Source: Phenylobacterium montanum
Lineage (GTDB): Bacteria; Pseudomonadota; Alphaproteobacteria; Caulobacterales; Caulobacteraceae
Reading direction: 5' to 3'
Length of the DNA: 64,000 nt
Assembly (NCBI RefSeq): GCF_018135625.1
Contig: NZ_CP073078.1
Span: 2,636,501 to 2,700,500 of the forward strand
Positions 16,611 through 25,065 of the stretch are shown here, in pieces. Position 1 is the first letter of the stretch. Every line of letters begins with the position of its first letter. A program made the position numbers and the translations under genes. The notes below the pieces were generated by a model. It saw nothing but the letters and a program-made list of their open reading frames with translations, made no database searches and was not told where the DNA came from.

Positions 16611-16955
16611 ATGCGCATTGTCATATCCGGCGAGATCGACCTGGAGCCCGGAGCCCGCGAACGCGCCCTGACGGGCGCCCGCGAGCTGATCCAGGCGGCG
16701 CTCGCAGAAAAGGGCTGCGTGCACTACGCCTGGACCGCAGATATCAATCGTCCGGGCCGAGTGCACGTTTTCGAAGAGTGGGAATCCGAGCCCGATCTCG
16801 CCGCCCACCTGGCCGGCAAGCCCTATCAGGGCATGCTGGCGCATCTGTCCGGCTGCGGCCTGATCGGGGCGGTCACGCGCAAATACCGGGTCGATCACGT
16901 CGAACCCGTTTACGACCCCGAGGGCCGACCGCGCGCCGACTTCTTTACCGGCTAA
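16611..16955 (+). CDS. Antibiotic-biosynthesis-monooxygenase-fold (ABM) protein
   Basis: A 114-residue dimeric alpha/beta-barrel protein. The pattern ALAEKGCVHYAWTADINRPG followed by HVFEEWES is typical of ABM/YgiN-like quinol monooxygenases, which oxidise aromatic or quinol substrates without cofactor. It is co-transcribed with the SnoaL-like gene (4 bp gap). Its last four bases overlap the 3' end of the convergent thiolase gene. Confidence 0.82.
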   Translation: MRIVISGEIDLEPGARERALTGARELIQAALAEKGCVHYAWTADINRPGRVHVFEEWESEPDLAAHLAGKPYQGMLAHLSGCGLIGAVTRKYRVDHVEPVYDPEGRPRADFFTG

Positions 16956-18094
16956 GCTTCGAGGATAGCCACGGCCGACAGGCCGGGCGCGCCGTAGACC
17001 TGGCTGTAACCGAAGCGCGGCGCCTCGACCTGGCGACCGGCGGCCCGGCCGCGCAGCTGCTGCACATTCTCATAGACCTGGCGCAGGCCAGAGGCGCCGA
17101 TCGGTTCGCCGCAGGCCAGGCATCCACCATCGGTGTTGATCGGCAAGCGCCCGCCGAGGCGGGTTTCGCCGTTCCGGATCAGCCGCTCCTGTTCACCGTC
17201 GGCGCAGAGGCCGTTCTCGGCCATGTGCATCACCTCGGCCCCGCTCTCGGTATCCTGGATCTGGGCGACGCTGATGTCCGCCGGGCCGACCCCGGCCATT
17301 TCATAGGCGGCTTTCGAGGCGAGTTCGGTTGGCGAGGGCCCCCGCTCGATGTCCAGCGACGGCGAGAACACTTCGAACGAGCCGTTCACCCGGGTGCGCA
17401 CCGCCGCGCCGCGCAGCTTCGGCCCGGAAAGGCCCAGCTCGCGCATCTTGCGGTCCGAGGCCAGGATCAGCGCCGCCCCGCCTTCGGCCGGCGAGCAGAA
17501 CATGAACTTGGTCAGGGGATCGGAGACCATCTGGCTGGTCAGGATGGTCTCGGCGTCCACCGGCTGCTTGCGCCAGGAATGGGGGGCCTTGGCCCCGTTC
17601 TCGAACGCCTTCTCGGCCACCAGGGCCAGGGTCATCGGGCTGACCCCGTGCAGCGCCATGTAGCGGGTGATCTTGTTGGCGAAAAACTGGGTCGTCAGCA
17701 TCAGGCCGGTTTCGCCGTACCAGTCCGGCAGCCCCCAGTCGGCGGGCGAGGGATTGAACGCGCCCCTGGGATGCTTGTCGAAGCCCAGCACGACACCGAG
17801 GTCGAACTCGCCCGACTTGATCGCCCAGTAGCCCGACAGGAGCGCCGAACCGCCGGTGGCGCAGCCGTTGGCGACATTGATGAACTGCACCCCGGTCAGG
17901 CCCAGCCGCGGCAGGGCGGCGTCGGCGTTGCCGGCGGCGGAGGAGCCGCCGAAGGCGAACTGCATCTGCGTCCAGTCGACACCCGCGTCGGCCAGCGCCT
18001 CGCGCACGGCGAAGACACCCTGGTCGAGGCCCGACTTGTCATCATGGCGGCCGAAGGGATGGATGCCGGCGCCGACGATATGGACGTGGGTCAT
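16952..18094 (-). CDS. Thiolase-fold lipid-transfer-type protein (SCP2-thiolase/Ltp family)
   Basis: A 380-residue thiolase-fold enzyme. The N-terminal nucleophile region VANGCATGGSAL keeps a Cys (Cys78), but the C-terminal motif that is GHPxGxSG in degradative thiolases reads GEPIGASG, with Glu330 in place of His. This Glu form occurs in the so-called lipid-transfer thiolases. With the DUF35 protein just upstream it resembles the thiolase/DUF35 assemblies of steroid side-chain breakdown, some of which are retro-aldolases. The reaction could therefore be thiolysis or retro-aldol cleavage of a CoA ester. Confidence 0.85.
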   Translation of the reverse strand: MTHVHIVGAGIHPFGRHDDKSGLDQGVFAVREALADAGVDWTQMQFAFGGSSAAGNADAALPRLGLTGVQFINVANGCATGGSALLSGYWAIKSGEFDLGVVLGFDKHPRGAFNPSPADWGLPDWYGETGLMLTTQFFANKITRYMALHGVSPMTLALVAEKAFENGAKAPHSWRKQPVDAETILTSQMVSDPLTKFMFCSPAEGGAALILASDRKMRELGLSGPKLRGAAVRTRVNGSFEVFSPSLDIERGPSPTELASKAAYEMAGVGPADISVAQIQDTESGAEVMHMAENGLCADGEQERLIRNGETRLGGRLPINTDGGCLACGEPIGASGLRQVYENVQQLRGRAAGRQVEAPRFGYSQVYGAPGLSAVAILEA

Positions 18095-18109
18095 GTCTGG
18101 GCTCCGGCT

Positions 18110-18523
18110 TCAGGCGGCTGGACGAAAGGCGTAGGTCAGGACATCGGAGCCGTCCGCGGCCTTGCGGAACGGTGTCAGCACCAGATCCATCGGCTGGCCG
18201 ATTCTGAGGCTCGTGAAGTCGTCGGTCAGCAGACGGGCCTCCACGATCACCTCGCCCGGCAGCTCGACATAGCCGAGCGCGAAGGGCTTGAAGCTGCGCT
18301 CGTCGTCGTCGCCCGCGTAGGGCGGCGACTTGGGACGAAAGCGCTGCACCGTGAAGGACCAGAGCGCTCCCCGCGGAGACAGCTCCACAGGTTCGTAGAG
18401 TGCGCCTTCAGCGCCGGTGGGCATCGGGAATACGATCCGGTCGTCATCCTTGCGCCGACCGCCGATCAGGCGGGGCGCCTCGCCCATAGTGAAAAGGCCA
18501 TTGGCGATCGCTACGGCGCCCAT
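18110..18523 (-). CDS. DUF35 OB-fold partner of the thiolase
   Basis: A 137-residue DUF35 protein with the C-terminal OB fold (FALGYVELPGEVIVEARL then LRIGQPMDLVLTPFR). The N-terminal rubredoxin-like zinc ribbon of the family normally has four Cys; this protein contains no Cys at all, so metal binding is lost. It is encoded 15 bp upstream of the thiolase-fold gene and almost certainly forms a complex with it. ATG 18523 was chosen because AGAGGA precedes it at good distance. Confidence 0.82.
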   Translation of the reverse strand: MGAVAIANGLFTMGEAPRLIGGRRKDDDRIVFPMPTGAEGALYEPVELSPRGALWSFTVQRFRPKSPPYAGDDDERSFKPFALGYVELPGEVIVEARLLTDDFTSLRIGQPMDLVLTPFRKAADGSDVLTYAFRPAA

Positions 18524-18585
18524 GCTTTTGTCCTCTCCGACGCCGGTTTTCTGACGCCCGGCTTGCCTGAGGACCATAGCCGACC

Positions 18586-18632
18586 GTATAAAAAAGTCAG
18601 CTTTGTTTTATACAGTCCGGTCAGATTGTTTT
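18586..18632. promoter_or_regulatory. Divergent promoter/operator of the thiolase-DUF35 and acyl-CoA synthetase units (copy B)
   Basis: A perfect inverted repeat GTATAAAA-N12-TTTTATAC spans 18586-18613. Reading the minus strand, AAAACAAAG lies within it and AAAACAATC follows at 18624-18632, two matches to the element found elsewhere in the island. The block sits between the DUF35 start (18523) and the synthetase start (18674), so one regulator could control both directions. Confidence 0.6.
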
Positions 18633-18673
18633 GGTCGCCCGATAAGAGGCGAAACCCGAGGGAGTGGATTTTC

Positions 18674-20254
18674 ATGGTGGACGCCGCTGAGCTGGGCTCG
18701 CTGGGGGACGTGGTCAGGGCGCAGGCGCGTGCGCGCGGCGAGGCTGTCGCCTTTTCCTTCGAAGGCCGCAACACGAGCTTCGCCGAATTCGACCGGCATA
18801 CCAATCAGGTCGCCAATGGCCTGACCGCGCTGGGCGTAGGGAACGGCGACCGAATCGCCTATCTGGGCAAGAACACCGACCGCTATTTCGAGGCCCTGTT
18901 CGGCGCTGCCAAGGCCGGCGCGATCATGGCTCCGATCAACTGGCGACTGGCGCCGCCCGAGGTCCGCTATATCGTCGGCGACGCCGCCGCCAAGGTGCTG
19001 TTCGTCGGCCCGGAGTTCATCGACCAGGCGCGCGAACTGCTGCCAGAGCTGTCCACCGTGCGCCATGTGATCGCCGTCGAAGGCGGCGCGCCGGACTGGC
19101 CCGACTTCCAGACCTGGCGCGACAGCCAGCCAGACGCCGATCCCGCGGTTCGCGTGGACTACGAGGACATCGCGATCCAGCTCTACACCTCCGGCACCAC
19201 AGGCCATCCCAAGGGCGCGATGCTCTCCCACCGCGCCCTGCTCAAGCCCAGGGCCGCGCAGCTGGCCGCCGACACCGCCTGGAACCGCTGGAGCGCGGAC
19301 GACGTCTCGCTGGTGGCCATGCCCGTCTTCCACATCGGCGGCACCGGCTGGGGCATCATGGGCCTCTACAACGGGGCCAAGGGAGTGATCGCGCGGGAAT
19401 TCGATCCCATGCGCGTGCTCGACTTCATCGAGAACGACCGCATCTCCAAGATGTTCATGGTGCCGGCGGCGATGCAGATCGTGGTCCGCCAGCCGCGGGC
19501 GCGCGAGGTCGACTTCTCGTGCCTGAAATACCTGCTCTACGGCGCCTCGCCGATCCCGCTCGACCTGCTGAAGGAGTGCATGGAGGTGTTCGGCTGCGGC
19601 TTCGTGCAGATGTATGGCATGACCGAGACCACCGGCACCATCGTGGCCCTGCCGCCAGAGGATCACGACCCCAAGGGCAATCCGCGCATGCGCTCGGCCG
19701 GCAAGCCCTTGCCCGGGGTCGAGATCGCGATCCTCAGCGAGGACGGCCGCCGGCTCGGACCGCACGAGGTCGGCGAGATCGCCACCCGCTCGGCCGCCAA
19801 TATGAGCGGCTACTGGAACCTGCCTGACGCCACCGCCAGGACCATCGACAGCGAGGGCTGGCTGCGCACCGGCGACGCCGGCTATCTGGACGAAGACGGC
19901 TATGTCTACATCCACGACCGGGTGAAGGACATGATCATCTCCGGCGGAGAGAACGTCTATCCGGCCGAGGTGGAGAACGCCATCTTCGGCCATCCGGCGG
20001 TGGCCGACGTGGCGGTGATCGGGGTGCCGGACGAGCGCTGGGGCGAAGCGGTCAAGGCGGTGGTGGTGAGAAAGCCGGGCGCCGATCCGAGCCCGACCGA
20101 GATCATCGCCTGGGCCCGCGAGCGCATCGCCGGCTACAAGGCGCCCAAGAGCATCGACTTTATCGACGCCCTGCCCCGCAACCCGTCCGGCAAGATCCTT
20201 CGGCGCGAGTTGCGCGAGCCCTACTGGGCCGGGATCGAGCGGCGGGTGAACTGA
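18674..20254 (+). CDS. Class I adenylate-forming acyl-CoA synthetase
   Basis: A 526-residue ANL enzyme that activates a carboxylic acid to its CoA thioester via an acyl-AMP. The P-loop YTSGTTGHPKGA lies near residue 170, the adenine motif YGMTETTG near 314, the hinge RVKDMIISGGENVYP near 415 and the catalytic C-terminal Lys in NPSGKILRREL near 506. It resembles FadD3/FadD17-like synthetases used for cyclic acids. GGGAG precedes ATG 18674. Placed beside the thiolase/DUF35 pair under a shared promoter, it should load the acid intermediate of the island. Confidence 0.92.
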   Translation: MVDAAELGSLGDVVRAQARARGEAVAFSFEGRNTSFAEFDRHTNQVANGLTALGVGNGDRIAYLGKNTDRYFEALFGAAKAGAIMAPINWRLAPPEVRYIVGDAAAKVLFVGPEFIDQARELLPELSTVRHVIAVEGGAPDWPDFQTWRDSQPDADPAVRVDYEDIAIQLYTSGTTGHPKGAMLSHRALLKPRAAQLAADTAWNRWSADDVSLVAMPVFHIGGTGWGIMGLYNGAKGVIAREFDPMRVLDFIENDRISKMFMVPAAMQIVVRQPRAREVDFSCLKYLLYGASPIPLDLLKECMEVFGCGFVQMYGMTETTGTIVALPPEDHDPKGNPRMRSAGKPLPGVEIAILSEDGRRLGPHEVGEIATRSAANMSGYWNLPDATARTIDSEGWLRTGDAGYLDEDGYVYIHDRVKDMIISGGENVYPAEVENAIFGHPAVADVAVIGVPDERWGEAVKAVVVRKPGADPSPTEIIAWARERIAGYKAPKSIDFIDALPRNPSGKILRRELREPYWAGIERRVN

Positions 20255-20270
20255 GACCAAAAGGTCTCAG
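20251..20270. terminator. Bidirectional hairpin between convergent genes
   Basis: CTGAGACC-AAAA-GGTCTCAG forms an 8-bp perfect stem with a four-base loop. It contains the stop codons of both the acyl-CoA synthetase (20252-20254) and the molybdopterin enzyme (20267-20269). There is no T-tract, so intrinsic termination is likely but not assured. Confidence 0.55.
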
Positions 20271-22450
20271 ATCTCGATCCGCCTCAGCCGGACCGGGATC
20301 GCACTCATGCGCGGAATGCCGGAATAGGGATCGAAGTCGCGGTCCACCGGAGTCAGGCGTCCTGTATTGGCGCCGGCGATGCGTGGGTCGTCGTCCTCGC
20401 CCGGCGCCGCGCCCCAGGCGTGGGTCATGGCCAGGCAGCCGCGGCGGACATCCGGCGCGGGCTCGACCACCCCGCGGATGGCGGCGTAGGCGCTTTCGAT
20501 CTCGACAATGTCGCCGGCGGCGAGGCCCAGGGCGGCCATGTCCTCGGGGTGGATGTAAGCGGGATTGGTGGCCTGCGCCCGCTTCAGGCTGTCCATCTCA
20601 TGCCAGCACGAGTTCAGGACGTCGCGTAGCCGACGCGAGATCAGGCGATAGGGGAACGGGTCATCGGCCGGCGCTTCGGCGGCGATCGCGGCCAGTTCGT
20701 CCATCATGGGCGCGGCGCCGATCTGCAGCCGTCCAGTCCAACCCTCCGGCTTCTTCGCCACCAGGGTCCGCGGGCGCTCGAACAGGCGCCCCTCGGTGGC
20801 CCGGCGGACGTCCTCGAAGGGAACGGGCGCGCCCTTCAGCAGCATGGCCCAGACCCTCTCGCTGTCGAGAGGCTCGCCGGGCGCCACCGTGGTCGCCTGG
20901 GCTGCGGCCTCTGCAGGGTCCAGCAAGCTCACCGAAGCTATGGTCAGGGGCTTGCCCAGGCGGGCCGCCAGGCCGTGGAAGACTTCCCACTCCTCAAGCA
21001 CGTCCGAGCCCTCAGGCGACGCCATCAGGGGTTCGGCCCACTGGGCGTAGGGTCGCTGGAAGCCCCAGCCTGGCCCGAAGTTACCCAGCATCTCATTGAG
21101 CGCGGTCGGCGAGCAGACCTCGAGCGGAAGCGTCGGGGCGACCACGTAGTGGGCCAGCTTGCCCGTCGCCGACAGGTGCGGGTCGAAGGTGACGAGCAGA
21201 TCCAGCGCCTTCATCGCCTCCACGGTGCGGAACTGGTCGGGCCAGGCCAGCACCGGATTGCCGCCGAGCACGAACAGCGCCCTCACCTGCCCCTCGCCGG
21301 GCGTCAGGATCTCTTCGGCCAGGCCGGCGGTCGGCAGGCCCGCAGCGCATTGGGCGAGGCCGCGAACCCGCAGCCTTTCGCCAAGGTCCCAGGCCTTGGC
21401 AGGGCCGGGCGAGGCGGCGATGGCCGGCGCGGGTTTGATCAGGACGCCAGGATTGGCGACTTCCTCGCCGGCCCGGCGCCAGAAGCCCTTCAAGGTCATC
21501 AGGGTCTTGACTAGGTACTCGGTCAGATTGCCTCGGCCGGCCATGTTCGGCCCGGTGCCGGCGCTGAACGCCCCGCGGCGGGCCTCGCCGATGATCAGCG
21601 CCGCGCGCCGGATAGCATCCGGATCGACATCGGCGCGCGCTGCGGCGAACTCCGGGGTGAAGGGCGAAAGCTGCTCCGAGAGCCGCTGCAGCCCATCAGC
21701 CTCGGCCTCCACGAAGTCCCGGTCGAAGCGGCCGGAGGCGATCAGTTCCCGCGCGATGGCCGCCAGGACCGCAGGGTCCTCCCCTGGCCTCACCGCCAAG
21801 TGAACATCGGCCTGGGCGGCGCAGTCGGTGCGGCGAGGGTCGATCACCACCAGCTTCATCCCGCGTTGACGGGCCTGGTGCAGCTGGCGGGCCGGGTTCA
21901 TGCCGAGCCCGCCGTTCATCGAGACGATCGGGTTGGAGCCCACCAGGGTCAGCACGTCCCAGTGCTCGATGGTCGGCGTCCCGGCCAGCCAGGCGCCGTG
22001 CAGCATCAGCGAGATCGCCTTGCCCGGCTGGTCGATCGTCACGCTGGTGAAGCTCATCGGCGAGCCGATCGCTTTCAGGAAGGCGTTCGCAAAGGCCGAA
22101 CTGGCGAAATTGTTGTAGCCGTGGGTGCCGATATAGAGCGCCACCGACCGCGGACCGTGGCGCGCGACCAGATCGCCGACCCGCGCCGCGATCTCGTCCA
22201 TCATCGCCTGCGAACCGATCGGGGCGAAGCCGCCGTCGTCCTGTCGCTTCAGCGACTTCAACAGGCGCGATGGCGCGGTGTGATAGGCGGCGAGCTCACG
22301 CCCCTTGATGCAGGAAAAGCCATGATAGATCGGATTGTCCTTATCGCCGTAGAGCTTGGCTGGGACTCCATCCTTCATCTCCACCACCAGGGCGCATTGG
22401 GCGTGGCAGGCGCGGCAGATGGTGTGGCTGCACTCAAGGTCGAGCTTCAT
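20267..22450 (-). CDS. Cytoplasmic molybdopterin (bis-MGD) oxidoreductase with 4Fe-4S cluster
   Basis: A 727-residue DMSO-reductase-superfamily protein. Cys12, Cys15, Cys19 and Cys47 (CRACHAQC...CIKG) bind an Fe-S cluster, followed by the molybdopterin domains and the C-terminal dinucleotide-binding domain (NPAYIHPEDMAALGL). There is no Tat signal, so it acts in the cytoplasm. Where formate dehydrogenases have Cys/Sec, this one reads SVTIDQPGK, so Asp140 is a possible Mo/W ligand (uncertain). It could be an oxidase, reductase or a hydratase like acetylene hydratase. It is the last gene of the long catabolic operon and overlaps the ThuA-like gene by 4 bp. Confidence 0.88.
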   Translation of the reverse strand: MKLDLECSHTICRACHAQCALVVEMKDGVPAKLYGDKDNPIYHGFSCIKGRELAAYHTAPSRLLKSLKRQDDGGFAPIGSQAMMDEIAARVGDLVARHGPRSVALYIGTHGYNNFASSAFANAFLKAIGSPMSFTSVTIDQPGKAISLMLHGAWLAGTPTIEHWDVLTLVGSNPIVSMNGGLGMNPARQLHQARQRGMKLVVIDPRRTDCAAQADVHLAVRPGEDPAVLAAIARELIASGRFDRDFVEAEADGLQRLSEQLSPFTPEFAAARADVDPDAIRRAALIIGEARRGAFSAGTGPNMAGRGNLTEYLVKTLMTLKGFWRRAGEEVANPGVLIKPAPAIAASPGPAKAWDLGERLRVRGLAQCAAGLPTAGLAEEILTPGEGQVRALFVLGGNPVLAWPDQFRTVEAMKALDLLVTFDPHLSATGKLAHYVVAPTLPLEVCSPTALNEMLGNFGPGWGFQRPYAQWAEPLMASPEGSDVLEEWEVFHGLAARLGKPLTIASVSLLDPAEAAAQATTVAPGEPLDSERVWAMLLKGAPVPFEDVRRATEGRLFERPRTLVAKKPEGWTGRLQIGAAPMMDELAAIAAEAPADDPFPYRLISRRLRDVLNSCWHEMDSLKRAQATNPAYIHPEDMAALGLAAGDIVEIESAYAAIRGVVEPAPDVRRGCLAMTHAWGAAPGEDDDPRIAGANTGRLTPVDRDFDPYSGIPRMSAIPVRLRRIEI

Positions 22451-23253
22451 GCGCGCGCCTCCGCTGCGGCCCAGCGGATCGCGTTTTCGATCAGCCGGCG
22501 ATAGTTCGGGTCGGCGTAGGTCGATGGGCCGTCGCCGGGTTGCAGATAGACCAAGGGGCTGTTCCGCGCCCGCTTGGTCCAGCCTACCAGGTTCGATCCG
22601 TCCGCATGCGCCCAGCCCTCGTTGGAGAACATGCGCCCAGCCACGGCCTGGCTCGCCGAATAGAAGCCGTCACGGGTGAAGGCGTGACCTGAGCGCAGGA
22701 GCGGGGTCACCAGGTCCTCGAACACCTCGAACAAATAGAGTTCGTCGGTCAGCGCGAAGCTCTGCGGCAGGCCGGACACGACGGGATGGCCGGGATCGGC
22801 GAATTCGACCGTGTGCACGACGTCGTGCCGATAGCCGGAATCGGGCCTGAGGCTCCCGAGCAGCGGCCCCGGCTTGTAGAGAAACCGGCCGCCGAGGAGT
22901 TCGGCGTATTCGGGCCAGGCCGGCCAGCCCGCAATCGCATGGTGCAGGGCGACGACGCCAATCCCCCGGTCCAGCAGGGCCAGGAACCCGGCCTTGAAGG
23001 CCTCGTCGGGCTCGACATAGGCCGGCCGGTCCGCGGCGCCGAAGTCCAGGCCCGGCATGTCGTAGAGCACCAGGGCGTCGAAGCCCTTCATGCCGTCCGG
23101 GTTCATCAGCCGTGCGGCCAGCGGCTGCTCGACCAGGGTGCAGGCGACGCCAGGCAGATCGTCGAACATCGCCATGAACGGGTCGCGCTGGTACGGGTGG
23201 CCCTTGGCGGCCACCATCACGTTCAGCGGCTGGCCATAGCGCACCACAGGCAT
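22447..23253 (-). CDS. ThuA-like (trehalose-utilisation fold) protein, paralogue 1
   Basis: A 268-residue ThuA-like protein with the class I glutamine-amidotransferase-like fold: FDALVLYDMPG, then GIGVVALHHAIAGWPAW and DPGHPVVSGLPQSF with TDELYLFEVFED. ThuA homologues participate in sugar catabolism in rhizobia, but the biochemical activity is unclear, and no sugar genes lie here. It sits between the MDR reductase and the molybdopterin enzyme in the long operon. A second ThuA-like protein is encoded at 35772-36542 in the same island; both keep DPGHPxV and TDELYL. Confidence 0.82.
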   Translation of the reverse strand: MPVVRYGQPLNVMVAAKGHPYQRDPFMAMFDDLPGVACTLVEQPLAARLMNPDGMKGFDALVLYDMPGLDFGAADRPAYVEPDEAFKAGFLALLDRGIGVVALHHAIAGWPAWPEYAELLGGRFLYKPGPLLGSLRPDSGYRHDVVHTVEFADPGHPVVSGLPQSFALTDELYLFEVFEDLVTPLLRSGHAFTRDGFYSASQAVAGRMFSNEGWAHADGSNLVGWTKRARNSPLVYLQPGDGPSTYADPNYRRLIENAIRWAAAEARA

Positions 23254-23263
23254 GGCTGCGGCC

Positions 23264-24268
23264 TCACGCGATCTTCAAGAGCTGCTTGCCGAAATTCTCG
23301 CCGGCGAACAGCCGCATCAGGGTGCGCGGGGCGTTCTCCAGACCGTGCTGGACGTCCTCCTTGTAGCGCAGGCGCCCCTGCCGAATCCAACCGGCGATCC
23401 GCTCGCGGGCCCAGGGATATTCCGACGCATAGTCGAGGACGATGAAGCCCTCCATGTGCGCGCGCTTGAAGATCAGGTTGAAGTAGTTCTCCGGCCCCGC
23501 CGGCATCTTGCCGAGCTCGTAGCGCGAGATGCCGCCGCAGACCACGACCCGGGCATGCAGGGCCAGCTGGGCCAGCAGGTCGTTGAAGATGGAGCCGCCG
23601 ACATTGTCCCACAGGATGTCGACGCCCTGGGGCGCCAGGTCCTTCAGCTGCTGGCGCACGCTCCCGGCCTTGTAGTCGACCGCCGCATCGAAGCCGAGTT
23701 CGTCCACCAGCCAGCGGCACTTGGCTTCGCCGCCGGCGACGCCGATGACGCGGCAGCCCGCAAGCTTGCCGATCTGCCCGACCACAGAGCCGGTGGCGCC
23801 CGCCGCGCCCGTCACCACCAGAGTGTCGCCGGGAAAGGGCTTGCCGATCTTGTTCAGGCCGAAGAAGGCGGTCATGCCGGTGGTGCCGAGCACACCGAGA
23901 TTGGCGGTCAGCAGTTCGTCGCCAGGGACCCTGGTCAAGTCCTTGGCCGGCAAGGTCGCATAGTCCTGCCAGCCCAGCATGCCGGTCACCTTGTCGCCGA
24001 CAGCGAGTCCCGGGGCGTTCGACGCGACCACTTCGCCCACGCCCGAGCCGCGCATCACCTCGCCGATCTCGGTCGGGGCGACATAGCCGCCGATGTTCTC
24101 CATCCAGCCCTTTTGCGCAGGGTCGAAGCTGAGCGCGAGGGTGCGGACCAGCGCCTCGCCCGGCGCCGGCTCACGCGGGGCCGTCTCCACCCATTTGAAG
24201 TCGTCGTCCTGCAGCGGGCGGCCGTTGGGGCGGCCGTTGATCAGCCACTGTCGATTGACGGGGGACAT
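23264..24268 (-). CDS. NADP-dependent medium-chain reductase (PTGR/CurA family)
   Basis: A 334-residue zinc-free MDR enzyme. The N-terminus NRQWLINGRPNGRPLQDDDF is the signature of the leukotriene-B4-dehydrogenase/CurA group, and the cofactor site is VVTGAAGATGSVVGQIGKLAG (Rossmann loop near residue 150). Members reduce the C=C bond of alpha,beta-unsaturated ketones or aldehydes with NADPH. ATG 24268 is preferred over the TTG two codons earlier because it has GAAGGAA at good distance. It is an internal gene of the long operon and likely reduces an enone intermediate. Confidence 0.9.
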   Translation of the reverse strand: MSPVNRQWLINGRPNGRPLQDDDFKWVETAPREPAPGEALVRTLALSFDPAQKGWMENIGGYVAPTEIGEVMRGSGVGEVVASNAPGLAVGDKVTGMLGWQDYATLPAKDLTRVPGDELLTANLGVLGTTGMTAFFGLNKIGKPFPGDTLVVTGAAGATGSVVGQIGKLAGCRVIGVAGGEAKCRWLVDELGFDAAVDYKAGSVRQQLKDLAPQGVDILWDNVGGSIFNDLLAQLALHARVVVCGGISRYELGKMPAGPENYFNLIFKRAHMEGFIVLDYASEYPWARERIAGWIRQGRLRYKEDVQHGLENAPRTLMRLFAGENFGKQLLKIA

Positions 24269-24285
24269 GGACAATTTCCTTCAGG

Positions 24286-25065
24286 TCAGAGCGGGCCGGA
24301 CGCGGCAAGCCAGCCGCCGTCGGCCACGAGTTCGGTTCCGGTGACGAAGCTCGCCTCGTCGCTGGCCAGGAACAGGGCGCAATTGGCCATCTCAAGGCTG
24401 CTCGCCATGCGGCCGATGGGCTGCACCGAGCTGAAGAAGGCCCGCGTGCCCTCGGGGTCGCCGCTGGCGTCGAACGCCGCCTGGTTCATCGGCGTATCGA
24501 TGGCGCCGGGGTGCAGCGAATTGCAGCGAATGTCGCGATAGCTGCGCGCGCAGTGCACGGCCACGGATTTGGTCAAAAGGCGCACGCCGCCCTTGGAGGC
24601 GGTGTAGGCCGCCGCCGAGGCCAGGCCGATGAAGCCGGTGATCGAGGAGACGTTGACGATAGAGCCCTTGGGGCCGCCAGGATTGGACTTCATGGCCCGG
24701 ACCGCATGCTTGCAGCCCAGCATCACCCCGGTCAGGTTGACGCTCAGCACCTTGTTCCAGGTCTCGAGCTCGCAGTCCTCGATGGTCTGCGGAACGAATA
24801 CCCCGGCATTGTTGATCAGCACGTCGAGGCGGCCGTGACGCTCCACGATTCCGCCGATGACCGAGGTCCATTGCGCCTCGTCGGCGACGTCGTGCAGTGC
24901 AAAATCGCCGCCCACCTCCGCAGCGACCGCCCCTCCCTTTTCAGCCTGCACGTCGGTGACGACGACGCGGGCGCCTTCCCGGGCTAACAGGCGCGCGCAG
25001 TCGGCGCCAATGCCGGAGGCCGCGCCCGTGACCAGGGCGACCTTGCCCGAAAGCCGTCCGCTCAT
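24286..25065 (-). CDS. SDR oxidoreductase
   Basis: A 259-residue classical SDR. Cofactor motif TGAASGIG near residue 14, NNAG (INNAGVFVPQ), active-site Ser in VNVSSITGF and YTASKGG with both Tyr and Lys. Asp after beta-2 (VVVTDVQAEKG) suggests preference for NAD. It probably oxidises a secondary alcohol of the pathway. Its ATG overlaps the VOC stop (ATGA), and GGAGG lies six bases upstream. Confidence 0.9.
   Translation of the reverse strand: MSGRLSGKVALVTGAASGIGADCARLLAREGARVVVTDVQAEKGGAVAAEVGGDFALHDVADEAQWTSVIGGIVERHGRLDVLINNAGVFVPQTIEDCELETWNKVLSVNLTGVMLGCKHAVRAMKSNPGGPKGSIVNVSSITGFIGLASAAAYTASKGGVRLLTKSVAVHCARSYRDIRCNSLHPGAIDTPMNQAAFDASGDPEGTRAFFSSVQPIGRMASSLEMANCALFLASDEASFVTGTELVADGGWLAASGPL

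Noticed and set aside
16778-18673. Long in-frame N-terminal extension of the acyl-CoA synthetase
   Set aside because: It runs antisense through the thiolase and DUF35 genes; the standard ANL N-terminus and GGGAG site fix the start at 18674.
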